Below, piece after piece: positions 50,912-62,012 of a stretch of DNA of 64,000 bases. The notes beneath the pieces were generated by a model that saw only the letters and a list, made by a program, of their open reading frames with translations, made no database searches and was not told where the DNA came from. Position 1 is the stretch's first letter. Every line of letters begins with the position of its first letter. A program made the translations under genes and the position numbers. The DNA comes from Pseudoips prasinana (Eukaryota > Arthropoda > Insecta > Lepidoptera > Nolidae), in the NCBI GenBank assembly GCA_951640165.1, contig OX621252.1, positions 27,983,934 through 28,047,933 on the forward strand, given 5' to 3'.

Positions 50912-51540
50912 TATTTTGAATAAATGATTAAATAGCAAAATTGAAAGCTGTATCGCCACCGAAAACTTATTGCATAATAACCGTTACATAAACCAGAAAT
51001 ACATCACCCGTTTATGAAAATTGCACCATAATTCAGTTTTTTTGAGTCCAGAATAAATTGGCTATTTAATTTGAAATTCACATATCATATTATTTCCCCG
51101 TGAAGCGAGGGCAAAATTCCACCCCGTATTAATTTGCAGAACACAGTATATTATACAAGAGGTCTGTGCTTAACGATTCCATACATATTTATGTTGCCGA
51201 GGTCGATAAATATTTATAAAGAGGTGTCGCTTGTGATCAGTTTAATGTGTAAGAGGAGTTTGTTATAATCTTTACTATTATACGGCTTACATGCTTATAA
51301 GGGCGGGGTAGTGTATGTTTTGATCGGGTTATACATGTAATTTTTTTGGGTTGTTTAGTTTGTGATCGGTGATTAATAGGGAAGATAGTTACATAATGGC
51401 GATTAAAATAACCTTTTTAAAACCTTTTAAAAAGCTATATTAGTGTTGTGAAACGTTATATTACTAATATATATATAACTAAAAAAAATTGCAATGAAAT
51501 GACTGAAAATAGTTGTGGAATTTTACTATACCTACGTTAC
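50912..51540. other. no feature recognised
   Basis: No supported feature. Confidence 0.5.
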
Positions 51541-51545
51541 TATAG

Positions 51546-51610
51546 TGGAGGCCTTAATCCAGCAGTAGACGTCTTTCGGCTTATATGATGATGATGATGA
51601 TGATGACTAT
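51546..51610 (+). repeat. RTE-group 3' tail
   Basis: 'gtggaggccttaatccagca' and 'gtctttcggcttatatgatg' run into a GATGATG tail. Only the tail is present. Confidence 0.7.
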
Positions 51611-51649
51611 ACTGGTCTAGTCCTACAATCAGAGGGGAAAAATGCGAAA

Positions 51650-51785
51650 TAATAATAATAATAATATTCTGGGACATTATTCACACACGGCCATCTGATC
51701 CCGAAATAAGCAGAGCTTGTATTGTGGAAACTAGACAACGGATATATTACATTTACTACTTTTTTCGTTAATATATACTTATATA
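51650..51785 (-). repeat. SINE-B 3' fragment
   Basis: 'tctgggacattattcacaca' and 'cggccatctgatcccgaaat', then 'aagcagagcttgtattgtgg'. No head. Confidence 0.7.
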
Positions 51786-52154
51786 GATTTGATTATTTTG
51801 ATTTTTTTATAAGTTTGTATGATTCCTTTTCTCTTTCAACTAAGACTGTACTGTTTTATACTATAGCCAATAGCGAATGGTCAAATGTATCGCGTAGTAT
51901 ATGTTACATACAATTAACAAAGTTCGATGTAAAATGCCATAAACTAAATTCACGTAAATTATACCGTATAAAGTAACAAATGAAAGGTTGACCAGTGGAT
52001 TCCAAATATATATTGGTTGCCTGAAATATATTGCGGTTTTAGCGGTGAGGCTGTATATTTAATAAATTATATGATACAATGACGTGTAGTTACTAGTGAC
52101 CACGTAAAGCCGCCAGTCCTGTACCAGAATAATAACAAGTCCTACTTGTATATT

Positions 52155-52575
52155 TTCCAATAACTGACTTACGGAACAGACACGTGGTCGCTCACTAGGC
52201 GACTTATCAGGCGGCCCAAGATAACCCAAAGAGCAATGGAAAGGGCTATGCTTGTAGTTTCCCTGCGAGATCGAATCAAATGTTGAGATCCGCAGGCGAA
52301 CCAAATTAACCAGCATAGCCGTAAGAATTGCCAAGCTGAAGTGGCAGTGGGCGGGGCACATAGCTCGTAGAGCCGACGGTCGCTGGGGCAGAAAGGTTCT
52401 CGAGTGGCGACCATGAACCGGAAGACGCAGCGTGGGCAGGGCCCCTACAAGATGGCCCGATGATCTTTTGCGGGTTGCTGGAAATAGCTGGATGCGGATA
52501 GCGCAAGACCGGCAGAGATCTTTGGGGGAGGCCTTTGTCCAGCAGTGGACGTCTTTCGGCTGATATGATAGATAG
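52155..52575 (+). pseudogene. RTE-type LINE, RT C-terminal end and 3' tail
   Basis: 'gacttacggaacagacacgt' to 'gtctttcggctgatatgata'. It translates in pieces to LKWQWAGHIARRADGRWGRK and similar, with frame breaks. Same subfamily as 43.64 and 63.54 kb. Confidence 0.8.
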
Positions 52576-53394
52576 TTTATGTTTTGATGTTATTAAGTAA
52601 TTTTAATTATTTTATCATTAATATTCACTTTTTATTCTTTGTTTTATTTTTTATGTTAGTTTTGTTCCCTAAATTTTAATTTTATTTTAGCTTTAGTATT
52701 TTTCATATTTGGTTTTAGTTGTTATATATTTTTTGTTTTTTACTGTTGTCACGAGTGTCATGAATCTGTGCATGTTGTGACACCTTCATAAACTGTGCAT
52801 TTGATTTTAATTTTTAAGTGTTGTATTTAGACTAGCAATAATGTTATAGTTACTGGTTGTCCTAAATAAATAACTAAATAAATTGATTTCCCAGTAAGAG
52901 CTATTACGTGAAAGTACGTATTAAATCGTAGTTAATTATAAATAATATATATAGGTACACAAACTATTGCACTTTGTCTAGTAACTAGCTGATTTCATGT
53001 TTGTTTTTTACTGGAATTTTATTGTTATATATAAAAAATACTAATAATAATATAAGCTTTTTATTCTCTACCAATTTTACCCAAACACTGTTCTTCTCGA
53101 AGGGTACATTTTACTTTCAGCAACTTCTGCTATAATATTTTTATCTAATATCTTACAACAAAGCACTTAGTGTCAAAGACAGGGTAACAAAATTGACACT
53201 TTATGGCGCAGACCCTCACGTACGACCCTATTAGATTCACATTTACTGAAAAAGTAAAAAGCCATGCCTTTGCCTTTGGAGATGAGAAAGAAAGCAACAA
53301 AATACACAGGTGCAAAATAATACTTCCATAAATTTTATATAAATTGGTAAAGGTGTATATAGGAAATAAACTTTATAAATAAAGAAGTATCCGG
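52576..53394. other. no feature recognised
   Basis: T-rich sequence at 52600-52750. Otherwise no supported feature. Confidence 0.5.
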
Positions 53395-54520
53395 GATAAT
53401 ACGGAAAGCATGCACTGTGCTTGTACTAGTCTGCTGACCTTAATAAAGTGGTCTAATAACAAGCGGGATAATTTAAGTTCGGTGAACGAGTGACAACCTA
53501 TTTGCACATCGAGCGTGCTTCATATTACATAACCTTGATATTTCGGAAAACATGCACTCTGCTTTAACTAGTCTGTTGTCCTTAATAAAATGGTCTAGTA
53601 ACAGGTGGGCTAATTTAAGTTCTATAGCGAGTGACAACCTATTTGCACATCAAACGTGCTTCATATTACATAACCCAGAAATTGTGGAAAGGATGCACTC
53701 TGCTTTAACTAGTCTGCTGTCTTTAATAAAGTGGTCTAACAACATGCGGGCTAATTTAAGCTCGATAAAAGAGTGACAACCTATTTATATATCGAGCATG
53801 CTTCATATTACATAACCGAGATATTACGGAAAGGATGCACCATGCTTTGCTAGTCTGCTGTCCTTGATAAAGTGGTCTAATAACAGGGGCGCTAATTTAA
53901 GTTCGATGAACGAGTGACAACCTATTTGTACATCGACCCATTGAACCCAGAAATTACGGAAAAAATGCACTCTGCGTTAACTAGTCAGCTGTACTTAATA
54001 AAGTGGTCAAGTAAGACCCGGGCTAACTTAAGTTCGATGAACGAGTGACAACTTATTTGCACATCGAGCGTGCTTCATATCAGATAACCTAGAAATTACG
54101 GAAAGGATGCACTCTGCTTTAACTAATCTGCTGTCCTTAACAAAGTGGTCTAAAGTAACAGGTGAGTAAATTTAAGTATTTATAACGAGTGGCAACCTAT
54201 TTTCATTTAGAGCTTAGTTCATATTACATTTACCCAGATATTACGGAAAGTATGCCCTCTGCTGTCCTTGATAAAATAATCTAGTAACAAGTGGATTAAC
54301 TTTAGTATCTGTAGCGAGCGATAACCTATTCGGAAATACAGCACTTCATATTACATACCTCTGATATTACGGACAGCGTGCGTTCTGCTTGCTAGCCAGC
54401 TGTCACTGATAAAGTGCCCTAGTAGCAGGTGGGTTAATTAAAGTGTCCATAACGAGCGGTAACGTATTCTCATATTGAGCACGCTTTATATAACATAACA
54501 CAGATATTATGGATAGCTTT
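53395..54520 (+). repeat. satellite-like tandem array, about 141 bp x 8
   Basis: The unit start '(c/t)ggaaaggatgcactctgct' occurs at 53402, 53544, 53685, 53827, 53957, 54099, 54244, 54370 and (partial) 54510. Periods are 142, 141, 142, 130, 142, 145, 126 and 140. Units carry forms of 'ccttaataaagtggtct', 'gagtgacaacctattt' and 'gtgcttcatattacat'. Later units are more diverged. 141 is 3 x 47, so a repeated open frame (53552-53776) arises; I see no reason to call it a gene. Confidence 0.92.
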
Positions 54521-55465
54521 TTTAGTGCTTATCCTCCAATAGGCATAAGTCTCATACATATCATATAAAACCTTTTGAGAAATATTTTAGTTAATTAAAA
54601 TGCGATAATTATATTTTCGGCTATCAAACTAAAAATACCATCTGACAGAGATAAGTATTATAAGGGTCCCTAAAATAGGTTATATTTCAAAAGTACATTA
54701 ACTTAAAAAGACAACGTCATAGGTCTACCGTCAACATACGTTTCAAATTCGCATAGATCCCAAAATTTATTGGATTTTTTATAGATACACGAACTCCCAA
54801 TAGTAACTTAGAATTCTTTGGTCCTGCTCCTGATTTCTCTCTGGTCGTATCGGATAGCCATCCCATCGGATTATACGAGTGAGAAAATAGATTGCAAGTA
54901 TGTAGACTTTTTCAAGTCTCGTGTTATGATTAAATTCCAACAAGTCAAGTGGCCGAAAAACTGTCAAAACCACGTTCAAAATAGCCATTTGTCCATATTA
55001 CGAACTGTTTAATAATGATTGGTCAAATTCACAAAAAAATCTAATCGCGGAGGATCAAATTAGCTGACAGTCAAGATCAAAATCGATCGAATATTTATCA
55101 AGTACCCTCTAATGTTGTTGAAGAAATCACGAGCAACAGCTAGTACACACTATATACGGAATTGCAATTGTAACTGAGCGCTATTTTGTCGATGTGCTAT
55201 TTTGATGGTATTATATTATGACGGTGTATTATTTTGACGGATTTTGATTTTGATGAATCTGACCAATTGAGAATTTGACCATTCGCGACCAAACGCTTGT
55301 GCACTATAAAAATTACCGTGATGTGGTTACTTCTCCGTTGAGAGATGTTGCTTAAGCCGAAATTTTATTAAGAACACGATTAGTTGCCGCATCTCAAATA
55401 ATAGAAATAGTAAGTAATAGTATATTAATATAGTCCAGGCGAAGTAATCAACATCACAGCATTTA
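54521..55465. other. no feature recognised
   Basis: No supported feature. Confidence 0.5.
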
Positions 55466-55467
55466 AC

Positions 55468-55584
55468 CTGTATATTAGATCCACCACCCCGGGGCACATC
55501 TACAATGATTAGGGGCCAGTCTGTAACTTCAAAGTCTAAAGGTCCTTTTTGATAACCCAAGATGAGTTTAGCTAAAGCAGTTAC
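55468..55584 (-). CDS. candidate internal coding exon
   Basis: On the minus strand, between 'aaatacag|' (boundary 55585/55584) and 'ATACAG|GTTAAA' (boundary 55468/55467), 117 nt encode exactly 39 codons: VTALAKLILGYQKGPLDFEV, then TDWPLIIVDVPRGGGSNIQ. The run DWPLIIVDVPRGGGSN has a composition not expected from AT-rich noise, and both junctions are consensus. The exon is symmetrical (phase 0 both ends), and the next minus-strand candidate (46044-46183) opens in phase 0. The protein family is not recognised. The pyrimidine tract before the acceptor is weak. Confidence 0.4.
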
Positions 55585-55660
55585 CTGTATTTTATAAGAT
55601 ACACGTTGGCTTATTGCTTACTGTTTTTACTTTAAAGATGGTTAACTAAGCATCAAAAAT

Positions 55661-55884
55661 AATATAATAATAATAATATCGTGGGACATTATTCACACAC
55701 GGCTAACTAATCCCAAAACAAGCAGAGCTTGTACTATGGAAACCACCACAAACTGTTATACTACATATACTACTTGGTTAAATACATACTGGCATGTTCA
55801 TGTAGACAAATATCTGTCCTGGGGGAGAATCAAACCCACGAACTGCGGCATGAAAAGCTAGGATTTACAAACCACGCCAAACGA
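55661..55884 (-). mobile_element. SINE-B copy, reverse
   Basis: 'cgtgggacattattcacaca', 'caagcagagcttgtactatg' and 'gttcatgtagacaaatat', then the reversed head with B box 'GAATCAAACCCAC'. Confidence 0.8.
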
Positions 55885-55917
55885 CGTTAAAAAAAAAAAG
55901 AATGATGAAATGAACTA

Positions 55918-56130
55918 GTACATCATCAACAGCCTGATATCGTCCAGTGCTGGTCATAGGCCTCCTCCAAAAGTTTTTGTGACATTGGTAATCGGATGTG
56001 TTTGTAGTAGACATCGCGCTTGGCATACGAGTTGGCGACCACAGTTAGGTGGAGGCTAATAGATAGGAGCCGCTATAGCCCGACTAACTGGTGTATCCCT
56101 TAGACGCTTTTTACGAAACTCATAGTGTAT
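55918..56130 (-). mobile_element. Family D element, copy 3
   Basis: 'catcatcaacagcctgatat' and 'ccagtgctggtcataggcct' (tail and signature reversed), then 'cgcgcttggcatacgagttg' and 'tggtgtatcccttagacgct'. Confidence 0.7.
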
Positions 56131-56156
56131 TATTTAGTATTATTAGCATTAGTATG

Positions 56157-56412
56157 ACGGTCACCGTAGCCTAGTTGGTAGTGCTCCTGCCTACGAAGCT
56201 GGTGGTCCTGGGTTCGAATCCCGGTAAGTGCAAATATTTGTGTGATGAGCACGAATATGTGTTTCTGAGTCATGGATGTTTTCTATGTATATAAGTATTT
56301 ATCTATCTATATAAGTATGTATATCGTCGCCTGGTACCCATAGTACAAGCTTTGCTTACTTTGGGGCTAGGGTGATCTGTGTGACATTGTCCCTAGATAT
56401 TATTATTATTAT
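56157..56412 (+). mobile_element. SINE-A copy 5
   Basis: Complete head to tail with intact A and B boxes, ending in ATT repeats. Confidence 0.9.
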
Positions 56413-56506
56413 AAAGAAATAAAAAATATATTATGGGGTGTTATTTTTTCTGGACCACTAAGGCACAATTATTAATTTCAATTTATATGTAGTGTAGTTA
56501 TTAGAA

Positions 56507-56670
56507 TGAACCACACACGTAGGGCAGTAGTTAAGGTAGTTGCCTCATCAACAAGGACTCAGAAGTAGTACCTTCTGAGTCCTTGTTATAGGTTATATCC
56601 ATACACAGGACAACAATTTGTGTTTTCTTAGTCCCGGTGTACTTTGTGTACATTAAATGCATATTTGTGG
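56507..56670 (+). repeat. SINE-C relic with an internal palindrome
   Basis: 'gtagggcagtagttaaggta' and 'gttgcctcatcaacaaggac' form the head. A 14-nt inverted repeat 'aaggactcagaagt'/'accttctgagtcctt' replaces the anticodon-to-B-box part. The body then has 'tgtgttttcttagtcccggt'. Confidence 0.5.
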
Positions 56671-56721
56671 AACCCCCACGATAAAAAGATTATTTCTCTT
56701 TAAAAAGTAGAAAAACAATTA

Positions 56722-56913
56722 TCACACTAATATTATAAAGGCAAAAGTTTGTGAGTGTGTGACTGTGTGAGTGTGTATGTTTGTTACTTATTCAAGTCTA
56801 AACGGCTGGAGTGATTTTAATAAAATTTGGTATGGAGTTAACTGACACCCTGGATTAACACATATGCTATAATTTATGAAGTTTAACGCGAATAAAACCG
56901 GGGGCACAGCTGG
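56722..56913 (+). mobile_element. Helitron family 2, short complete copy
   Basis: 192 bp from TC (TCACACTAATATTATAAAGG) to CTGG (56910-56913), preceded by A and followed by T. The 3' hairpin is degenerate. Confidence 0.8.
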
Positions 56914-57265
56914 TTAAGTTTATAAGTAGTGATTTTATGAGATTCCATACAGTCTTTAACTCGTATTTAATTCTTTCTATTCACTCTATTTTGAGCTGTA
57001 CTTAAAAGTTTATACGGCCAGCATTGACGTAAAGCAATAAGATTGGGTCTTTTTAGCTTTTCTAGCTACTTAACGTTCCACGTTGCCAGATACATTGACA
57101 AATATATTTTGTAACTATTGGTTTTGTGATTAAAACATGACCGTTATGCTCAAACTTTTACTCGAATTTCCGCAAATTTTAGAAAATGAAACAATGCATC
57201 GATTTGACTTATTCCGTAGTTGTTGCCAAAACCGATGAGAATGATTTATTCATTATTTACCTGGT
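56914..57265. other. no feature recognised
   Basis: No supported feature. Confidence 0.5.
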
Positions 57266-57268
57266 CAT

Positions 57269-57556
57269 AAAAAAACCGGCCAAGTGCGAGTTGGACTCGA
57301 AGGGTTACGTACCATTATCTATAAAAACGGGCAAAAAATTACGTTTGTTTTATGGGAGCACCCTTAATTATTTTGTTTGTTAGTATTTGTTTTTATAGCG
57401 CCAACAGAAATACATCATCTGTAAAAATTTCAACTGTCTAACTATCACGTTTCATGAGATACAGCCTAGTCACAGACGGACAGACAGACAGATAGACAGC
57501 GAAGTCTTATTAATAGGATCCCGTTTTACCCTGTGGGTACACAACCGTAAAAACAA
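57269..57556 (+). repeat. Rep-J, dispersed lepidopteran-type repeat
   Basis: 'ccggccaagtgcgagttgga' start, 'acagaaatacatcatctgta', 'cagtcacagacgg'-type 'cctagtcacagacggacaga' and an end 'ttaccctgtgggtac'. The start is shared (reversed) with the end of Rep-H at 16.44 kb. Non-coding. Confidence 0.65.
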
Positions 57557-57559
57557 AAC

Positions 57560-58395
57560 TCAATTTCTAAATGTGCAAATTAAAAGTTTATTAAAATTAT
57601 TGTCTAAGAGGCTGATGATCATGATTTGTAATAATTCCAATTCTTGTCATTAATAAATCTCCGATATATATCACAGTCATAGATGAACCGAGTCATCTTA
57701 TAAAGCTTTCTTGTAAACATTTTGAAACGACGTTCATGAATTGGCTAATCAGTTGTTAATACTCTGTATGTTTTATCTCCAAAGCTTTCATCTTTTATAT
57801 AGGTACTAAAAGATCAAAAGCCATCTACAATTCATATAATATCATGATTTGAATATTTAACATCATACCCTTCATTGTACTTTAGAAACGGATAATTGTT
57901 TCATGCCTACCCTCAGGTAATTTAACCTAGATCAGTCTTTTGTCACAAATTTAATATGAAATCTTATATCAAATGCTGGGTCGGTTGACTCCTTAACCCT
58001 TTCGCCTGAGGCAGTTCTTAAGGAATCGGTCCGGAGTTTGTGAGTTGTGACCTTACTTCGCAGTGTAACTTTTGTTTTGACGTTTATCTAGAGTCGAATT
58101 GGTATCTCGGTTTTATGAGTGTGAGGATTTGTTGTAGGTTCATGAATATTTAGCTTTAGTTGTGAGTTTCTTTTGGGTGTAAGATACTAAGTAACATGAG
58201 TCTTTGCCTAGACATATAATATTTGTGGGATATAAGGTATCATGGTTGTCAGAGCAATTGTCGTGCAATAAAAATGACGGTTTATGTAATCTGCGGGGCC
58301 ATAACGAAATTTTTTTGGTGTTTCCACTGATCACGTTTCTTTTGCTTGTATCTTGAATATATGAACTAGTATTGTTAAAAATAGAGTATTAAAGT
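57560..58395. other. no feature recognised
   Basis: Short frames on the minus strand near 57950-58130 and 58140-58334 have no recognised domain. Confidence 0.45.
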
Positions 58396-58400
58396 TATTT

Positions 58401-58514
58401 ACATATATATATATAATAAAATCGTAGGAAAGTCAAAACTATACATTGAATATATTTTTTAAAGGATACTTGGGGATAACATTTCACGCGGGTTAAACCG
58501 CGGCGCACAGCTAG
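58401..58514 (+). mobile_element. Helitron family 1, internally deleted copy
   Basis: The 5' part 'ataataaaatcgtaggaaag' joins at about 58475 straight to the 3' hairpin 'acgcgggttaaaccgcgg' and CTAG (58511-58514), followed by T. About 200 bp of interior is missing compared with the copy at 50591. Confidence 0.8.
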
Positions 58515-59218
58515 TCTTAAATAAAATATCTGTGATTTTCATCATGATCATCATGCCACCCGGATGACATATTACGACAGGTCGTCTTCTATGCTCCCCG
58601 CAGGATAAGATAACATAGTGAAAGTCTTTGCCGTAAGCCACACAGCAATCAGTCGGGAACAGTGATTTTACTGCACACCAATTAAAAATAAAATATAACA
58701 ACTGTTAATAGCAAATCGTTTAACGGGCAGTTATCGCAGTAAGTGGTCTCTTCTTTGGGTCTTTGGATGAACTAGAATTCATTCATTGGATGAAAAAGTT
58801 TTTTAAAACGGCAATTATAAAGTCAGAAAACAACAGTACTGTAGGCTCATTGTTTATAGTAATCCTTATGAGAAATAATGTTCACCTCACACACCTGAAA
58901 AAAATAAACAGAATTTTTTTTCTGATTGGTGACAAGTAATTTTCTACATTTTTTCTTTAACCTTAGTCAGTTAGCGTCAGTTTTCAAATAAAGGCGTGTT
59001 TTACACTTTTCTTCGCTATTGTTGTCAAAGAAATACGCTTGCTAACTGGCATTGTTGCTTATCATAAAAATAAAGCAAATGGCTTTTTATTGAATAACAT
59101 TTCTTGTTTTTAACTGATTTTATGACTCTGAACACCACCTAGGGACAGATTTATTGTCACAATTGAGAGAAACCTAACAAGACCAATTTCGATGGCATAA
59201 CTTTGTATCACAACTTTG
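58515..59218. other. no feature recognised
   Basis: No supported feature. Confidence 0.5.
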
Positions 59219-59221
59219 TAT

Positions 59222-59375
59222 AAAACTGGGTCCGTCATCTTAACATGCCCTCCGAAGCACGGAGACGCTCAGAAATTAAACCACTTTGGCGGTCAACCAT
59301 CTTTGGACTGACCGCGAGCCTAGTTGCTTAACTTCACCAATAACTTACGGACCGGGGAGACCATCTGGATATGAA
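59222..59375 (+). repeat. Rep-F copy
   Basis: 'ttaacatgccctccgaagca', 'ggactgaccgcgagcctagt' and 'taacttacggaccgggg'. Confidence 0.65.
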
Positions 59376-59379
59376 CGTT

Positions 59380-60230
59380 TCGTCTCATATTAAGGGTATT
59401 GGATAGGCAAAAGTATACAAAAAAAACCGGCAACTTTGAATAAAATGTAAACAATAGAAAAGTAAGTTTAAGTAAAGTTGCAAAACGATTGATAAATTAA
59501 GGTTTAAAAGAACAAAAGGTCTAGCTACAATTTGCTATAGAACTACCTGCTTGTTATCAATTCGTAACTTACGAATTTAGATTATTATAACTTTTTAAAC
59601 TAATGAGTTTTAAAAAATAAAACTAAAATCATCAAAAGTTATGAAAATGTAGTACACAACTTTTCTATTCTTTACGTTTAGAATTAACTATGCTCAAAAA
59701 GAAATTTGTTTTTTTGTATACATTCAGCTTATTCGATTTTTTTTAGTAGCGCTTTGCATTTCGTAATTTATTTTAGATTCTAAACAATCTCAGAGAAACT
59801 GTTTTGCTCTGTTCTTACACGTGGATTCTAAAAACGGAGGCGTCAGAAAATTCTGAAACCTGTCATGTCATGATCAATGAAGGCGTATAACTTAAAGCTA
59901 ATAAATACCCAGATCTGAAATTCTTCCAGATAGTCATTAATTCACCGTGATATTTAAAGTACTCCAAGATTAATACTCGTCACTGTACAATCGTAGCTTC
60001 AATATGTCGTGAACATAATTAATAACGTATTATTCTACCTCGTTTGTCATGCACCTAATCCCACCTTAGCCGCACCTGTGCTCAGGCAGCTTTGGATAAG
60101 TCAGAAACAATTTCGTTATACGAACCTGTGACGTCATGGGGATTCGTGATGCTTATGACGTCACATGTCTAAACCGTCATTCTATTTCGGCGAGGAAATA
60201 TTTAAGTAAACAACGACTTACGATGTTTAT
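59380..60230. other. no feature recognised
   Basis: No supported feature. Confidence 0.5.
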
Positions 60231-60234
60231 AGTA

Positions 60235-60312
60235 CGGAAGTAGCTCAGTTAGTAGTGAACCTTTTGATCCAAAGGTTTTGCCTTCGTTCTTCGCACAAGT
60301 CATATATTTGTG
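60235..60312 (+). repeat. tRNA-like sequence (pseudo-tRNA or SINE head)
   Basis: 'gaagtagctcagttagtagt' resembles a tRNA D arm/A box, and 'ccttttgatccaaagg' an anticodon arm. The T arm is not well formed and the B box is poor, so it is not called as a functional tRNA. Confidence 0.35.
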
Positions 60313-60530
60313 TCAGCGGGCCGGTTGCTATGGTTGGTGGATACTTGACTTTCAAGCCGCACATCGTTGGTTCGATCCCCAACCAGGATTGATATTTGTG
60401 TCCATAAACATGTATATTTATCCTGAGTCCGGGTGTCATCTATAAATATGTATTTACAAAAGAAAAGTAGTATATGTCCTATAGCAATTATCTGCTTTCC
60501 ATAGTAGGTACAAGTCCATGTCCAAAAATA
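60313..60530 (+). mobile_element. SINE-B copy (diverged)
   Basis: 'ggttgctatggttggtggat' and B box 'GGTTCGATCCCC', then 'tttatcctgagtccgggtgt' and 'agtaggtacaagtcc'. The 3' end is lost. Confidence 0.75.
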
Positions 60531-60563
60531 GGAAAAACTGTCTATGTTTTTTATTTTCCGTTG

Positions 60564-60702
60564 TACAGACGCCAGCACATCCAGCTACCCCAATTTGTAA
60601 AATTTCTTTTATAGATTTTCAATTTTATCACAAAACATAAGGTTCCCAATGAATTGGGGAAATTTTAAAGATTGTGGTAGCTTGATGTGCTGGCCGTCTG
60701 TA
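60564..60702 (-). mobile_element. TA-flanked MITE, copy 3
   Basis: 135 bp (60566-60700) between TA dinucleotides. Ends CAGACGCCAGCACATC and GATGTGCTGGCCGTCTG (one extra C). The interior is in the opposite orientation to copies 1 and 2. Confidence 0.88.
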
Positions 60703-61140
60703 CATAAAATACCAGACAGAACTAGGCATTAACTCTATAATCAAAGTTAAGTATAAAAAAGACCAAACCCCTATTTTTTGAATAATGGATACAATAATTT
60801 CATATGGTTTTATTTCTCGATAAAGAACTCCAACTACAGAATTTGCAACCGTAACTATTTATAGTATTTTCCTATTACGTTGTATAACAGCAAGCAAAAG
60901 ACATTCCTATTTAAAGCTCAAATAAGCATCCGGAATGCCTTACAAAACTCCGATCTGGTATTTGGAATATGATCATTCAGACCATTGAGCCCAAAAGTGG
61001 CTTAGCTCGTTGCGAGTAAGTTGCCATTTATGAATCCAATCCTACTCTTTCCGATATTTACTTTGTCCAAATAATGTTTAAGGAACCGTGACGAAGTGGT
61101 AAAATGGATCACTTAAATGATATCTAATAATAATAATAAA
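60703..61140. other. no feature recognised
   Basis: No supported feature. Confidence 0.5.
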
Positions 61141-61141
61141 T

Positions 61142-61392
61142 TCTGCTGTGTGGTGACGGCGACAAATATCAGAATCAGAATATCATCACCCCAACTCATC
61201 CCGTGGGGGGCGTAGAATTCGACCCGAGGGAATATCTACCAGAGGATGGGCAGCAGCTTCCTTCTGATACTATGACCATCTTACTGCGATCGCCAACCCG
61301 TCTGCCAAACGTGGCGATTATGGCATATCCCCCCAAGACGATTCTTGAGGGAGGCTGGTCCAGCAGTGGACTTATTTAGCTGTAATGATGAA
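61142..61392 (+). mobile_element. Rep-G copy
   Basis: From 'ctgctgtgtggtgacggcga' to 'cttatttagctgtaatgatg'. One base shorter than its relatives near 61268. It abuts the tail of a reversed SINE-A. Confidence 0.82.
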
Positions 61393-61646
61393 TAATAATA
61401 ATATCTAGGGACAATGTTACACAGATCATCTAGCCCCAAACTAAGCAAAGCTCGTACTATGGGAAACAGGCGACGATATACATACTTATATAGGTAGATA
61501 AATACTTATATACATAGAAAACATCCATGACTCAGAAACAAATATTCGTGCTCATCACACAAATATTTGCACTTACCGGGATTCGAAACCCGGACCACCA
61601 GCTTCGTAGGCAGGAGCACTACCAACTAGGCTACGGTGACCGTCAA
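61391..61646 (-). mobile_element. SINE-A copy 6
   Basis: Complete reversed copy, ending 'ctaggctacggtgaccgtca'. The two tails (Rep-G ATGATG and SINE-A AATAATA) meet, so one probably inserted at the tail of the other. Confidence 0.9.
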
Positions 61647-61766
61647 TAAGCTATCTCTGCTGCTATTATTGTCCGGTAAAGCAGCAAAACCTCCTCATCA
61701 TGATTATAATCAGCAGCTGCTAACGATAGTGATCTGACATTTAGAAAATATGTAGATTTTGATAGC

Positions 61767-61955
61767 CAGGCAAATGAGCAAGTGGGTCACCTGAAATATG
61801 GTAAGTGATCACCACTGCCCTTGAACACTCGCAACACCAGAAGAGCCGCAAGTATGTTGCCAGCCTTTAAGAAAGGAGTACGCTCGCTTCTTTAAGGTTG
61901 CCATGTCTACCGGATCTGAAATAAATCCGTAGGTAATTGATTCCAGTTAGTTAAC
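61767..61955 (+). repeat. Rep-I copy
   Basis: 'atgagcaagtgggtcacctg', 'gtaagtgatcaccactgccc', 'cgcaacaccagaagagccgc' and 'tgccagcctttaagaaagga'. More complete than the 18.1-kb copy. Confidence 0.6.
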
Positions 61956-62012
61956 CTTATAGCATACAGAAAATTTAATCTAATATTCTTAAATTTGAGT
62001 TATATAACATTA

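Noticed and set aside
53552..53776. Repeated peptide MHSALTSLLSLIKW
   Set aside because: Produced by a 141-bp tandem unit whose length is a multiple of three; other units carry stops and indels.
53395..54520. CRISPR-like array
   Set aside because: Units are whole 141-bp repeats with no short repeat plus unique spacer pattern, and the DNA is eukaryotic.
60235..60312. Functional tRNA
   Set aside because: D-arm and anticodon-like parts are seen, but the T arm and acceptor stem do not pair well.
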